64,000 nt of DNA, from the NCBI GenBank assembly GCA_012729455.1, contig JAAYDC010000029.1:62001-126000 (forward strand). The letters are read 5' to 3'. The DNA comes from Chloroflexota bacterium (lineage in GTDB: Bacteria; Chloroflexota; Anaerolineae; UBA1429). The position numbers and the translations under genes are program-made. The notes beneath the pieces are model-generated. The model had not been told where the DNA came from. It did no database searches and worked only from the letters and a program-made list of their open reading frames with translations. This document shows, piece by piece, positions 13,591 through 21,798 of this stretch. Each line of letters starts with the position of its first letter. Positions within the stretch are counted from its first letter, which is position 1.

Positions 13591-16485
13591 TTGAGTCGAT
13601 TTTTCGCGCGCTTTAGCGGGTTGTGGCGTCTGGTCTATGCCAGATTGATGGCCGAAACCACCCTTACCCTCAGTCTGCTGTTTGGCTGGATCATCTTTGT
13701 TGCCCTCATCGCGGCCATCCCCATCTATACCGATGCCGTCAACCAGCGTATGCTGGCGCGCGAGCTTTCTGACCAGCCCGGCCGGGCGCCTTCTTATGCC
13801 TTTTACTACCATTACACCGCCGGGTCGTCTCTGGGTGCCAGCTATGAAAACCTTGTGGCGCTCGACCAGTACATGGTCAACAACCTGCCCGGCCAGTTCA
13901 GGCTGCAACGTGAGATCAACATGCACTTTGCCGCCAGCACCACCTACCAGCTCTACCCGGTGCGCTCGGCGGCCTATTCGCAGCGCAAGATGCTGGGACG
14001 CATCGCCATCGGCTATATCCGCACGCTCGAGGAGCGCGCCGAACTGGTAGAGGGCGTGTTCCCGCCCGTGGAACAGGACCCCGCCAACGCGCTGCAGGTG
14101 ATGATCTCAGAGGCGCAGGCCAACAAACTCGGCCTGCAGCTGGGCGACCGCCTGCAGCTCTTTGAACCCGGCGGCGGCACCGAGGCTGCCCCCAGAACGC
14201 GCGTCGAGCAGGATGTGGTGATCGTGGGCATCTGGCGCGCCAAAGACGCGGACGACCCCTTCTGGTACATCTCGCCCGCCGGCTTTGACGAAACCCTCAT
14301 GCTGCCCGAAGACACCTACCGTGCTCTGGCGGCCGAAGGCAGAATGCCGGTGCTCTTGTTTAACCTGGGATGGTATCAGACCTATGACGGGTCGCGCATC
14401 CGCTCACAGAACGTGCCCTCTTTCCTCGGGCGCGTGAGCGGGGCACAGAGCCGCGTCTCGACGCTCCTGCCCGGCACCAGCCTGGACCTCTCGCCGATCG
14501 CTCCGCTGACGCGCTACCAGCGCATGGCCAGCTCGCAGGCAGTGCAGCTGGTGATGTTCCTGATCCCCTTCATCGGGCTGGTGGTGTACTTTATCGTGCT
14601 GGTGGCATCCGGTGCGGTCTCGCGCCAGCGCCTGGAGATCGCGATGCTCAAGAGCCGCGGCTCGAGCTCGACGCAGGTTTTCGCGCTGTACGTGATCCAG
14701 GCCGCGGTGATGGCAGTCATCTCGATCATCGCGGGACCCCTGTTGGGGCGCCTGATCGCCCGGACGATCGGAGCCACCTATGCTTTTCTCTCTTTCAAGG
14801 TACGCGAGCCGCTCGACGTGGTGATCACTCCCGCGGCGATCGAATATGCCCTGGTGGGACTGGTGCTGGCGATGGCCGCCACCGTCCTGCCGGCGCTGAG
14901 CGCCAGCAAGATGACGGTGGTGGGGGCGCGTCACGATACCGCCCGCCGCCGCAAGGCGCCCTTCTGGCAGCGCTTTTTCCTGGATTTCATCCTGATGGGC
15001 CTGGCGATCTATGCCTATTACGTTTTAAAGCAGCAGGGTTTTTTGATCGGCCTGATGCAGATGGGCTCGAGCAACTCGCCCTACTCTAACCCGCTGCTGT
15101 TCCTGGCGCCGGCCCTCTTTATCGTGGCGTTTTCGCTGCTGGCGGTACGCTTTTTCCCGATCCTGATCGCCCTACCCGCCTGGATCACCTCAAAGATGAA
15201 CGGTGTCTCGCTCCTGCTGGCGCTGCGCAACCTGACCCACTCGGGATATGCCCACATCGGGCTCCTGCTGATCCTGCTGCTGACCACTGCCCTGGGCACC
15301 TTTACCGCTTCGGCGGCGCGCACCATGGACGATAACGTCGAGGCGCAGATCCGTTACAAGGTGGGCGCGGATGTGGTGCTGGTGGAAGCCGCCGCGCTGC
15401 TTTCGGATTTCGTAGGCGAAGAGGCTTATGAAGACGAAGACGGCAACGTGGTGACGCCCACATCCAGCATACCGATCTACCTGGTGCAGCCCGTCGAGCA
15501 GCACCTGGAAGCCGAGGGCGTACGCTATGTGGCCAGGGTGGGGCGCTTCAAGGGTTCAGCCCGTCTGGGCAGCGCGCCGGCGATCGGCACCGTGCTGGGC
15601 ATCGACCGCTATGATTATCCGCGCGTGGCCTACTATCGGCGCGATTTTACCGTGCAGTCGCTCGGAACTCTTATGAACCGCCTGGCGCTGCAGCGCGACG
15701 GCGTGATCGTCTCGCGCGACGTGATCACCAAATCGGGCCTTTCAGTGGGCGACCCGCTGGCGATCCAGGGCCTGATCGATGCCTCCAACCAGGCCGTCAA
15801 CTTTGTGATCGTTGGCGTGCTAGATTACTGGCCGACGGTTTACCCGGTGGATGGCTCGCTGTTTGTGGCCAATCTCGACTATATCCACGAATCGACGGGC
15901 GGCGAAAAGCCCTGGGAAGTCTGGCTGGAGGTGCGCGACGACGTCGGGTACGATGCGCTGGTGCAGTCGGTGGACGACCTGGGCTATGTGGTGATGCACG
16001 GGTCTGACTCGCGCGCGCTGATCGACGAGGCGCGCCAACGCCCCGAACGCACCGGGCTGTTTGGCTTTTTGTCGATCGGGTTCATCTTTACCATCGCGCT
16101 GTCGATGCTGGCGCAGATCATTTACGCGCTGCTGTCATTCCGTCAGCGCTTTATCCAGTTCGGCATGATCCGCGCCATCGGGCTTTCGTCAGCCCAGCTG
16201 GCGCTATCGCTATCGACCGAGCTGGCGCTGATCACCCTGGTGGGCGTGGGCGGGGGGCTGGTAAGCGGCCTCCTCACCAGCCAGCTGTTTATCCCCTTTT
16301 TACAGGTGGGTTTTACCGCAGCCGAACTGGTGCCGCCCTATCTGGTCAACATCGCCTGGGGCGATATCATCAAGGCGGTGGCGGCGATCGTGATCACCTC
16401 GTTGGCGACCAACTTTGGGGTAATATTCTTTCTCTCGCGCATCAAGGTGTTCGAAGCCCTCAAGCTGGGCGAATCGCTCACCTGA
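13591..16485 (+). CDS. FtsX-like ABC-type membrane protein
   Basis: A 964-residue membrane protein with the MacB/FtsX layout in duplicate: an N-terminal transmembrane segment (about 30-50), a large extracytoplasmic MacB-core-like region, three transmembrane segments with an FtsX domain (about 310-450), further membrane segments (about 470-580), a second extracytoplasmic region, and a C-terminal FtsX domain (about 820-960). FtsX-type proteins are mechanotransmitters rather than channels and act in lipoprotein release, efflux or wall-hydrolase control. The start is TTG at 13591 with GAGGTAAG upstream and a promoter just before. No partner ATPase (LolD/MacB type) is adjacent, so the partner must be encoded elsewhere. 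Confidence 0.85.
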   Translation: MSRFFARFSGLWRLVYARLMAETTLTLSLLFGWIIFVALIAAIPIYTDAVNQRMLARELSDQPGRAPSYAFYYHYTAGSSLGASYENLVALDQYMVNNLPGQFRLQREINMHFAASTTYQLYPVRSAAYSQRKMLGRIAIGYIRTLEERAELVEGVFPPVEQDPANALQVMISEAQANKLGLQLGDRLQLFEPGGGTEAAPRTRVEQDVVIVGIWRAKDADDPFWYISPAGFDETLMLPEDTYRALAAEGRMPVLLFNLGWYQTYDGSRIRSQNVPSFLGRVSGAQSRVSTLLPGTSLDLSPIAPLTRYQRMASSQAVQLVMFLIPFIGLVVYFIVLVASGAVSRQRLEIAMLKSRGSSSTQVFALYVIQAAVMAVISIIAGPLLGRLIARTIGATYAFLSFKVREPLDVVITPAAIEYALVGLVLAMAATVLPALSASKMTVVGARHDTARRRKAPFWQRFFLDFILMGLAIYAYYVLKQQGFLIGLMQMGSSNSPYSNPLLFLAPALFIVAFSLLAVRFFPILIALPAWITSKMNGVSLLLALRNLTHSGYAHIGLLLILLLTTALGTFTASAARTMDDNVEAQIRYKVGADVVLVEAAALLSDFVGEEAYEDEDGNVVTPTSSIPIYLVQPVEQHLEAEGVRYVARVGRFKGSARLGSAPAIGTVLGIDRYDYPRVAYYRRDFTVQSLGTLMNRLALQRDGVIVSRDVITKSGLSVGDPLAIQGLIDASNQAVNFVIVGVLDYWPTVYPVDGSLFVANLDYIHESTGGEKPWEVWLEVRDDVGYDALVQSVDDLGYVVMHGSDSRALIDEARQRPERTGLFGFLSIGFIFTIALSMLAQIIYALLSFRQRFIQFGMIRAIGLSSAQLALSLSTELALITLVGVGGGLVSGLLTSQLFIPFLQVGFTAAELVPPYLVNIAWGDIIKAVAAIVITSLATNFGVIFFLSRIKVFEALKLGESLT

Positions 16486-16488
16486 CGG

Positions 16489-17004
16489 TTATTCGCTCCA
16501 GATACCGCGGCGTTCAGCGCGCGCCTCAGCCTGAGCGGCATCCAGTGCGTTCTGGTGCGTGATGTCGGGCGGATAGCGGTGCGCCCTGGCGAGCCCTTCG
16601 CGCACCAGCAGCTCGTTTACCCACACGTCATCCACATAGACGTGCCGCAAGAGCCGTCCGTAGCGGTCGACCTCTAAGATATCGCGCACCAGCTCGACTT
16701 CGCGACCCAGCACCAGGGCGCGGTTGCGCTCGCGCGAGGCTTCTGCCCAGGATTCTGCGGGGCTGCCGTCGCGAGCGAGCTCGGGGGCGTCGATGCCGAT
16801 GTAACGCACCTTGAACTCATCATCACCGATGCGCACCCAGATGGTGTCACCATCCGCCACGTGCACCACCATGCCGCGCTGCGTGCCGCCGGTGCTGCCA
16901 TCGGATGGCAGCGGCAGGCGGATGCCTGTCATGGGCCAGTCGCAGCCGGCCAGCATCAGCAGGGCAACAACCAACAGGACGAGGTGGTTCAGGCGTACGC
17001 GCAC
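16489..17004 (-). CDS. Thermonuclease-family (SNase-like) lipoprotein
   Basis: A 171-residue exported nuclease. The N-terminus is a lipoprotein signal with lipobox MLAGC, Cys at residue 21. The staphylococcal-nuclease (OB-fold) core shows DGDTIWVRIG, VRYIGIDAPEL (Arg and Asp/Glu of the calcium/phosphate site) and EVDRYGRLLRHV (second catalytic Arg). It should cleave DNA or RNA outside the membrane. The GTG at 17004 (AAGGA six bases upstream) is preferred to the earlier in-frame start at 17040, because the latter lies inside the terminator of the upstream gene. Confidence 0.85.
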   Translation of the reverse strand: MRVRLNHLVLLVVALLMLAGCDWPMTGIRLPLPSDGSTGGTQRGMVVHVADGDTIWVRIGDDEFKVRYIGIDAPELARDGSPAESWAEASRERNRALVLGREVELVRDILEVDRYGRLLRHVYVDDVWVNELLVREGLARAHRYPPDITHQNALDAAQAEARAERRGIWSE

Positions 17005-17027
17005 GGCAAATCCTTCAAGGGATAAAA

Positions 17028-17057
17028 AAAGCCCTGCCATAATAATAGCAGGGCTTT
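17028..17057 (-). terminator. Rho-independent terminator of the small membrane protein gene
   Basis: On the minus strand AAAGCCCTGC pairs with GCAGGGC, loop of 10, followed by TTTTTTTA. A classical strong terminator directly after the gene at 17062. Confidence 0.85.
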
Positions 17058-17061
17058 ACAT

Positions 17062-17436
17062 TTACAGGCCTGGCGGCGGGGCCAGAGTGCCTCCGACCGG
17101 CGCGTTAGTACCGCCCGAGAGGTAATAGGCCGAGAGGCGGCTGTGGTATTCGAGCGAGACAAAGAGATCAGCAAAGTCGCTGACGGCCTTGAGCAGGATA
17201 AACTGGACCACCGAAGCGACCAGCATACCCAGGAACCCGGCAAGACCGACCAGGATGCCTCCGCCGGCTGGCATCGAATCCTGCATCTCCGGCACAAGTG
17301 CCGTCAAGCTGGACCCCAGAACACCGGCCAACAGAATGCCGATGGCTGAAAGGATGCCCAATATCAGTGCAATCCATGCCAACACCTTGAAAAAACCAGC
17401 GATAACACGCAATGCTCTGTACTTTTTCTCTACCAT
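17062..17436 (-). CDS. Small membrane protein of unknown function
   Basis: A 124-residue protein with two clear membrane segments: about residues 14-40 (very hydrophobic, Leu/Ile/Gly-rich) and about 62-84. The C-terminal part is polar (SLEYHSRLSAYYLS), then Gly/Pro-rich. The N-terminus MVEKKYRALRVI is basic, so it faces the cytoplasm. The start follows GGCTGGAGGAGAAC. It has its own promoter and terminator, so it is a single-gene unit. I do not recognise the family. Confidence 0.8.
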   Translation of the reverse strand: MVEKKYRALRVIAGFFKVLAWIALILGILSAIGILLAGVLGSSLTALVPEMQDSMPAGGGILVGLAGFLGMLVASVVQFILLKAVSDFADLFVSLEYHSRLSAYYLSGGTNAPVGGTLAPPPGL

Positions 17437-17481
17437 GTTCTCCTCCAGCCAAATTACGGCGCTGATCCGCGCCTGGGTACT

Positions 17482-17510
17482 ATTATATATTTTTTGCCTG
17501 CCCTACACAA
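17482..17510 (-). promoter_or_regulatory. Promoter of the small membrane protein gene
   Basis: Minus strand TTGTGT (17505-17510), spacer of 17, TATAAT (17482-17487); the perfect -10 box lies 45 nt upstream of the start codon. Confidence 0.7.
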
Positions 17511-17518
17511 GAGTGTTT

Positions 17519-18556
17519 TCAGCGTGTTTCGGTCACCTTAGTCAGGCCGCGCGGCTGGTCGGGGTTGAGCCCGCGAGCCACCGAGACGCCTCTGCCCAAA
17601 AGCTGAGCCGGCACAATCGCCGGCAGCGGCATGAGCCACTCGGGGATACCGCCTGCCAGCGGCAGCGGGATGGCCGCCTCCGCCAGAGCCTCGGGTTGAT
17701 CCGAGATCACGATGGTGCGTGCACCGCGGCGATTGCATTCGGCCTGCACGGCGCGCATGTCGGCATAGGTGACGCCGCCCGTCACCACCAGCACCACCGG
17801 GAAGCCCTGCTCCACGATCACGATCGGTCCGTGCAAAAAGTCGGCCGAGGAGTAGGCGTTGGCGCTGATATAGTTCATCTCCTTGAGCTTGAGCCCGGCT
17901 TCCAGGGCGGTGGTCAAGGTGAGCCCGCGCCCCACCGAGACGGTCTGGGTGATGCCGGCCAGCTCCGCCACTCGCGCGTCGATACCGGCGTTGCGCTCGA
18001 GAGTCTCGGCCACCTTGGCCGGGATGGCTTTTAGATCATTGAGCTGGCCGGGATCGGCACTGAGGGCGGCCGAGAGCATCGCCACGGCCATCAACTCGGC
18101 ACTATAGGTCTTGGTAGCTGCCACGCTGCGCTCGGGCCCGGCCTGCAGCGGGATCACAAAGCGCGCTGCTTTGGCGAGCGCCGAGTTGGGCTCGTTGGTG
18201 AGCGCCAGAGTCAGCTGTCCCTGCGCGCGGGCGGAATCAATCACGGACACTACATCGGGCGAGCGCCCGGATTGCGAGATTCCCACCACCAGCACATCCG
18301 ACAGACGCGGGGGCGCCTGGTAGAGGGTGTACAGCGAGGGAGTGGCCAGGGCAGCCGGCAGACGCTGGCGCCAGCCCAGCAGATACTGGGCATAGATGGC
18401 GGCATGGTCGGAAGTGCCGCGCGCCGCCAGGAGCACCCAGCGGATGCCGCTGGCGCGGATAGCTTTGGCGATGGTCTGCACTTCGCCCCACTCTTCGCGC
18501 AAGAGCCGTTCGAGCACGGCGGGCTGTTCGTGAATTTCCTGCCAGGTAAAATCCAT
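17519..18556 (-). CDS. SIS-domain sugar isomerase (GlmS C-terminal/AgaS-like)
   Basis: A 345-residue protein with two tandem SIS domains (about 30-165 and 200-330), equivalent to the isomerase half of glucosamine-6-phosphate synthase without the glutaminase domain. Seen: AARGTSDHAA at about 46-55, GISQSGRSPDV at about 92-102 (phosphosugar loop) and the downstream ATKTYSAEL. Such proteins act as fructosamine- or amino-sugar-phosphate deaminases/isomerases. The ATG at 18556 follows AAGGAGGCAAAA; the frame extends nine codons upstream into a stem-loop. It lies downstream of nfnB with 54 bases between. The substrate is probably an amino-sugar phosphate. Confidence 0.85.
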   Translation of the reverse strand: MDFTWQEIHEQPAVLERLLREEWGEVQTIAKAIRASGIRWVLLAARGTSDHAAIYAQYLLGWRQRLPAALATPSLYTLYQAPPRLSDVLVVGISQSGRSPDVVSVIDSARAQGQLTLALTNEPNSALAKAARFVIPLQAGPERSVAATKTYSAELMAVAMLSAALSADPGQLNDLKAIPAKVAETLERNAGIDARVAELAGITQTVSVGRGLTLTTALEAGLKLKEMNYISANAYSSADFLHGPIVIVEQGFPVVLVVTGGVTYADMRAVQAECNRRGARTIVISDQPEALAEAAIPLPLAGGIPEWLMPLPAIVPAQLLGRGVSVARGLNPDQPRGLTKVTETR

Positions 18557-18570
18557 TTTTGCCTCCTTGC

Positions 18571-18598
18571 AAAAACTCCCCAAGCCTCTCCCGGGGAG
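18571..18598 (-). terminator. Stem-loop after nfnB, possible terminator or attenuator
   Basis: On the minus strand CTCCCC pairs with GGGGAG around an 11-base loop, followed by TTTTTGC. It lies between nfnB and the SIS gene, and the T-run is only a few bases before the ribosome site of the SIS gene. Confidence 0.45.
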
Positions 18599-18610
18599 GG
18601 ATAAACGACG

Positions 18611-20038
18611 TTATGCTTCGGCGGCCGGTTCGACCCACCAGGGGCCAGAAGGATCCGCCAGGTAGGCGTCGATATCGCCGGCGGCAATGCGTCCGGCGCC
18701 CATGGCGCTGATGACCGTAGCGGCGCCGGTGACGATATCACCGCCCGCCCAGACGCGCTCCATGCGCGTACGCCCGTTGGCTTCGTTGGCGGTCACCGTG
18801 CCCCAGCGCGTGCGCGTGAGGGCATCGGCCTCGGTAAAGACGATCGGGTTGGGCTGCGTGCCGAGGGCCATCACCACCGTATCCATGGGCACCTCGTATT
18901 CCGAGCCCTCGATCGGCACAGGACGGCGGCGGCCGGAGGCATCCGGCTCGCCCAGCTGCATGCGGATGTAGCGCATGCCGGTGACCCAGCCCTTTTCGTC
19001 GCCCAGGATGGCCGTCGGATTGGTGAGGAAATCAAAGATGATGCCCTCTTCTGCGGCATGATGCACTTCTTCGGCTCTGGCGGGCACCTCGTCGCGCGAA
19101 CGGCGGTAGACAATGTGCACTTCCTTGGCGCCCAGGCGCAGGGAGCAGCGCGCGGCGTCCATGGCCACGTTTCCGGCACCCACCACGGCGACACGCTCAC
19201 CGACCTTTACCGGGGTATCCCACTCGGGAAAGAGATAGCCCTTCATCAGGTTGGTGCGCGTCAAGAGCTCGTTGGAGGAATACACGCCGTTATAGTTCTC
19301 GCCGGGGATGTTCAGCATCATCGGCAGACCCGCGCCGGTGCCCAGGAAGAGCGCGTCGTAATCCTGCAGCAGCTCTTGGAGGGTATAGAGTTTGCCGACC
19401 ACCGCATCGCAACGGATGCTGACACCCAGCTTGCGCACGTAATCGATCTCTGCCTGCACGATATCCTTGGGAAGGCGAAATTCTGGGATGCCGTACATCA
19501 GCACGCCTCCGGGGGTATGCAGGGCTTCGAGCATCGTCACCGAGTGGCCGCGCTTGGCCAGGTCGCCTGCCGCCGTCAGACCGGCCGGGCCGGTGCCAAT
19601 GACGACCACTTTTTTGCCGGTGGGGGCGGCCGGCTCGGGGATGCGCATGCCCTGCATACGCTCCCAATCCGCCACAAAGCGCTCCAGGCGGCCGATGGCG
19701 ACTGGCTCTCCTTTGCGCGCCAGGACGCAGACCGCCTCGCACTGCGTCTCCTGCGGACAGACGCGCCCGCACACCGCCGGCAGCGAGTTCTTATCCTTGA
19801 GGGCCTCGACGGCGCCCCACAGGTCCTGTTCGGCAAGCGCCGCGATAAACTCGGGGATGCGTACGTTCACCGGGCAGCCCGCCACACAGGAAGGTCCTTT
19901 ACAGTTCAGACATCGGGAGGCCTCGGCCACGGCCATCTCGAGGGAATAGCCCAGGGCCACTTCGTCAAAGGTGTGTCTGCGCTCTGCGGGGTCGCGCGCG
20001 GGCATTTCGTGACGCGGAAGGCTGCTTTTCTTTACCAT
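18611..20038 (-). CDS. nfnB: NfnB: large subunit of NADH-dependent ferredoxin:NADP+ oxidoreductase (GltA-like)
   Basis: A 475-residue flavoprotein of the glutamate-synthase small-subunit family. Two [4Fe-4S] sites are seen near the N-terminus: Cys43/46/51/55 and Cys90/94/100/104. An FAD-binding site follows (VVVIGTGPAGLTAAG, about 142-156) and an NADP-binding Rossmann site (VAVVGAGNVAMDAAR, about 283-297). The gene lies 14 bases after an NfnA-type gene and no glutamate synthase large subunit is present. The pair therefore reads as NfnAB, which couples NADH and reduced ferredoxin to NADP+ reduction by flavin-based bifurcation. Homologous SudAB sulfide dehydrogenase is the alternative. This implies anaerobic, ferredoxin-based metabolism. 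Confidence 0.88.
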   Translation of the reverse strand: MVKKSSLPRHEMPARDPAERRHTFDEVALGYSLEMAVAEASRCLNCKGPSCVAGCPVNVRIPEFIAALAEQDLWGAVEALKDKNSLPAVCGRVCPQETQCEAVCVLARKGEPVAIGRLERFVADWERMQGMRIPEPAAPTGKKVVVIGTGPAGLTAAGDLAKRGHSVTMLEALHTPGGVLMYGIPEFRLPKDIVQAEIDYVRKLGVSIRCDAVVGKLYTLQELLQDYDALFLGTGAGLPMMLNIPGENYNGVYSSNELLTRTNLMKGYLFPEWDTPVKVGERVAVVGAGNVAMDAARCSLRLGAKEVHIVYRRSRDEVPARAEEVHHAAEEGIIFDFLTNPTAILGDEKGWVTGMRYIRMQLGEPDASGRRRPVPIEGSEYEVPMDTVVMALGTQPNPIVFTEADALTRTRWGTVTANEANGRTRMERVWAGGDIVTGAATVISAMGAGRIAAGDIDAYLADPSGPWWVEPAAEA

Positions 20039-20052
20039 GACGAATGGATCCC

Positions 20053-20895
20053 TCAGCTGGCCGCGCGGGCAGAATTGTAGGCCTCGAGGGCGACTTGCTC
20101 CAGATCAGCATAGATGCGCAGACGGCTGAGCAGGAGGTCCCAATCGACCTCGTGGCCGTCGAACTCGGGGCCGTCGACGCAGGCGAAGCGGGTGCGCCCG
20201 CCCACCACCACACGACAGGCGCCGCACATGCCCGTGCCGTCCACCATGATCGAGTTGAGCGAGACGATCGTCCTGACGCCATACGGCTGCGTGGTGAGGG
20301 CGCAGAACTTCATCATGATGGCCGGGCCGATCGCCCAGACGGCATCATATTGGGTGCCAGAATCGAGCAGCTCCTTGAGCGGGGTTGTCACCACACCCTG
20401 GCGGCCATAGGAGCCGTCGTCGGTGCCGACGATCAGCTCGTCGGTGACGCTGCGCATGGCATCTTCCCAAAAGAGCAGATCCCTGGTGCGTGCGCCGATG
20501 ATGCCCGTCACATGGTTGCCGGCCTCGCGCAGCACGCGGCAGATCGGGTAAATGGGTGCAATGCCCAGACCGCCGCCCACCACGATCACATTGCCATAGT
20601 TTTTGACCTCGGTCGGGCGCCCCAGCGGGCCGGTAAAGCTGGCAAGGGCGTCGCCGGTCTCGAGCGTCCCGAGCTCTTGCGTGGATTTGCCCAGTTCCTG
20701 AACCACGATGGTGATGGTGCCGGCCGCACGGTCGTAATCCGCAATGGTCAGCGGGATACGTTCGCCACGCTCCGAGACGCGCAGGATGATAAATTGCCCG
20801 GCTTGCGCCTTGCGAGCAATCTCGGGCGCCTCGACAACAAAGAGCTTGGTGACTGGTCCGAGGACCTCTTTATGCGTGATGAGATACACAACCAC
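20053..20895 (-). CDS. nfnA: NfnA: small subunit of NADH-dependent ferredoxin:NADP+ oxidoreductase
   Basis: A 280-residue ferredoxin-reductase-type protein: FAD-binding barrel (about 1-95), NAD-binding domain with VIVVGGGLGIAPIYP (about 103-117), and a [2Fe-2S] site in DGTGMCGACRV followed by FACVDG. Three Cys and one nearby Asp match the unusual 3Cys/1Asp ligation known for NfnA. It is homologous to dihydroorotate dehydrogenase electron-transfer subunit, but the partner downstream is NfnB, not PyrD. The start could be GTG at 20895 or the GTG two codons later at 20889, which has AGAAGAG five bases upstream. Confidence 0.88.
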   Translation of the reverse strand: MVVYLITHKEVLGPVTKLFVVEAPEIARKAQAGQFIILRVSERGERIPLTIADYDRAAGTITIVVQELGKSTQELGTLETGDALASFTGPLGRPTEVKNYGNVIVVGGGLGIAPIYPICRVLREAGNHVTGIIGARTRDLLFWEDAMRSVTDELIVGTDDGSYGRQGVVTTPLKELLDSGTQYDAVWAIGPAIMMKFCALTTQPYGVRTIVSLNSIMVDGTGMCGACRVVVGGRTRFACVDGPEFDGHEVDWDLLLSRLRIYADLEQVALEAYNSARAAS

Positions 20896-20943
20896 TCTTC
20901 TGGATTGATCTAGTATTTGCCGCTCGCCTGGCCGGGAAAAGCT

Positions 20944-21156
20944 CTAGCGCAGAACCTGATAGACCTGCCTGCCGACGTTCACCAGGGAGATAGCCAGCTG
21001 CAGCAGATGGTTGGGATTAACGGCCAGCCGGTTGGCGCCCGCACCGCTCAATTCCTGCGGGGCAGCCACTTTTTTAGCCACTGCGAACCCCAAGAGGGCT
21101 CCCAGGGCTGCGCCGGCAATGGCGCCACCGATCAACGTTGCCCGATAGCGTGTCAT
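20944..21156 (-). CDS. Small glycine-zipper membrane protein
   Basis: A 70-residue protein with one membrane segment (about residues 7-27) of glycine-zipper type, GGAIAGAALGALLGFAVA, followed by a polar C-terminus. It resembles YtxH-like small stress proteins in layout only. The start ATG follows AAGAGGAGCG. It begins one base after the neighbouring single-TM gene ends, in an apparent operon DUF503, single-TM protein, this gene, nfnA, nfnB. Confidence 0.7.
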   Translation of the reverse strand: MTRYRATLIGGAIAGAALGALLGFAVAKKVAAPQELSGAGANRLAVNPNHLLQLAISLVNVGRQVYQVLR

Positions 21157-21157
21157 G

Positions 21158-21451
21158 TTATTTCGCTCCTCTTAAGAAAGCACAAACCCCCGACCAAACG
21201 CCGTGGGGCACCGCGCGGATCGCAGCAGTGCGGTAGTTGACCTGATCCGCCACACCGTTGGCGCTATCGGATACCTCGACCACCTTGCGGCCGGCTTTGT
21301 GCAGCGCCCCGCTGATCTTGCTGTTGGTTGCGCGGGTGGCTTGCAGCAGCTTGATGGCGCCGTATCCAAGGGCTGCCAACACAATGATGACCAGGAGAGC
21401 CAGCCAGATTATGGAAATGTCACGGGCGATCTGCAGAACCTGTTCGTTCAT
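21158..21451 (-). CDS. Small single-TM protein, DUF948/YtxH-like layout
   Basis: A 97-residue protein with one membrane segment near the N-terminus (about 11-35, IIWLALLVIIVLAALGYG) and a soluble helix containing SDSANGVADQVNYRT. This layout resembles DUF948-type proteins. The start is preceded by a modest GGTAAAGGGG site. It lies 18 bases after the DUF503 gene. Function unknown. Confidence 0.65.
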   Translation of the reverse strand: MNEQVLQIARDISIIWLALLVIIVLAALGYGAIKLLQATRATNSKISGALHKAGRKVVEVSDSANGVADQVNYRTAAIRAVPHGVWSGVCAFLRGAK

Positions 21452-21469
21452 GGATACCCCTTTACCTGC

Positions 21470-21754
21470 CTACAAGAGCTCGACCTCATAGCCCAGCAGC
21501 ACGAGATCCTGGTGAGCACCCTCGACAAATGTTACTACACGCTGGATCAGGCCGTCGAGGTAGGCGCGATCGTTCGAGACCGAGACAACGGCCAGAGTCG
21601 CCAACTGATGCGCATCCTGCTGGGCCACTTCGGCCACGGCAATGTTAAAGTCGGCGCGCAGCCGATCGATGACCGAGCGCAGCACCTGGCGCTTGCTCTT
21701 TAGGCTGGAAGCCGCCGGGATATGCAGCTCCAGGGTGCACAGGACGATCAGCAT
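21470..21754 (-). CDS. DUF503 (YlxP-like) protein
   Basis: A 94-residue protein matching DUF503 throughout: LELHIPAASSLKSKRQVLR near residues 8-26, then FNIAVAEV and a C-terminal strand. YlxP-type members occur near rbfA/infB in Firmicutes and have a ferredoxin-like fold; their role is not settled. Start ATG lies downstream of GAAGGATGG. It has its own promoter at the end of lpdA and heads a small operon. Confidence 0.8.
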   Translation of the reverse strand: MLIVLCTLELHIPAASSLKSKRQVLRSVIDRLRADFNIAVAEVAQQDAHQLATLAVVSVSNDRAYLDGLIQRVVTFVEGAHQDLVLLGYEVELL

Positions 21755-21770
21755 GCCGCAGCCATCCTTC

Positions 21771-21798
21771 AGTATATACCAGTTAATCCTATTTACAA
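21771..21798 (-). promoter_or_regulatory. Promoter of the DUF503 operon
   Basis: Minus strand TTGTAA (21793-21798), spacer of 16, TATACT (21771-21776), about 17 nt upstream of the DUF503 start. The -35 box overlaps the stop region of lpdA. Confidence 0.55.

Noticed and set aside
18611-20038. Glutamate synthase small subunit
   Set aside because: Same family, but the large subunit is absent and an NfnA-type gene is directly upstream, so NfnB is the better reading.
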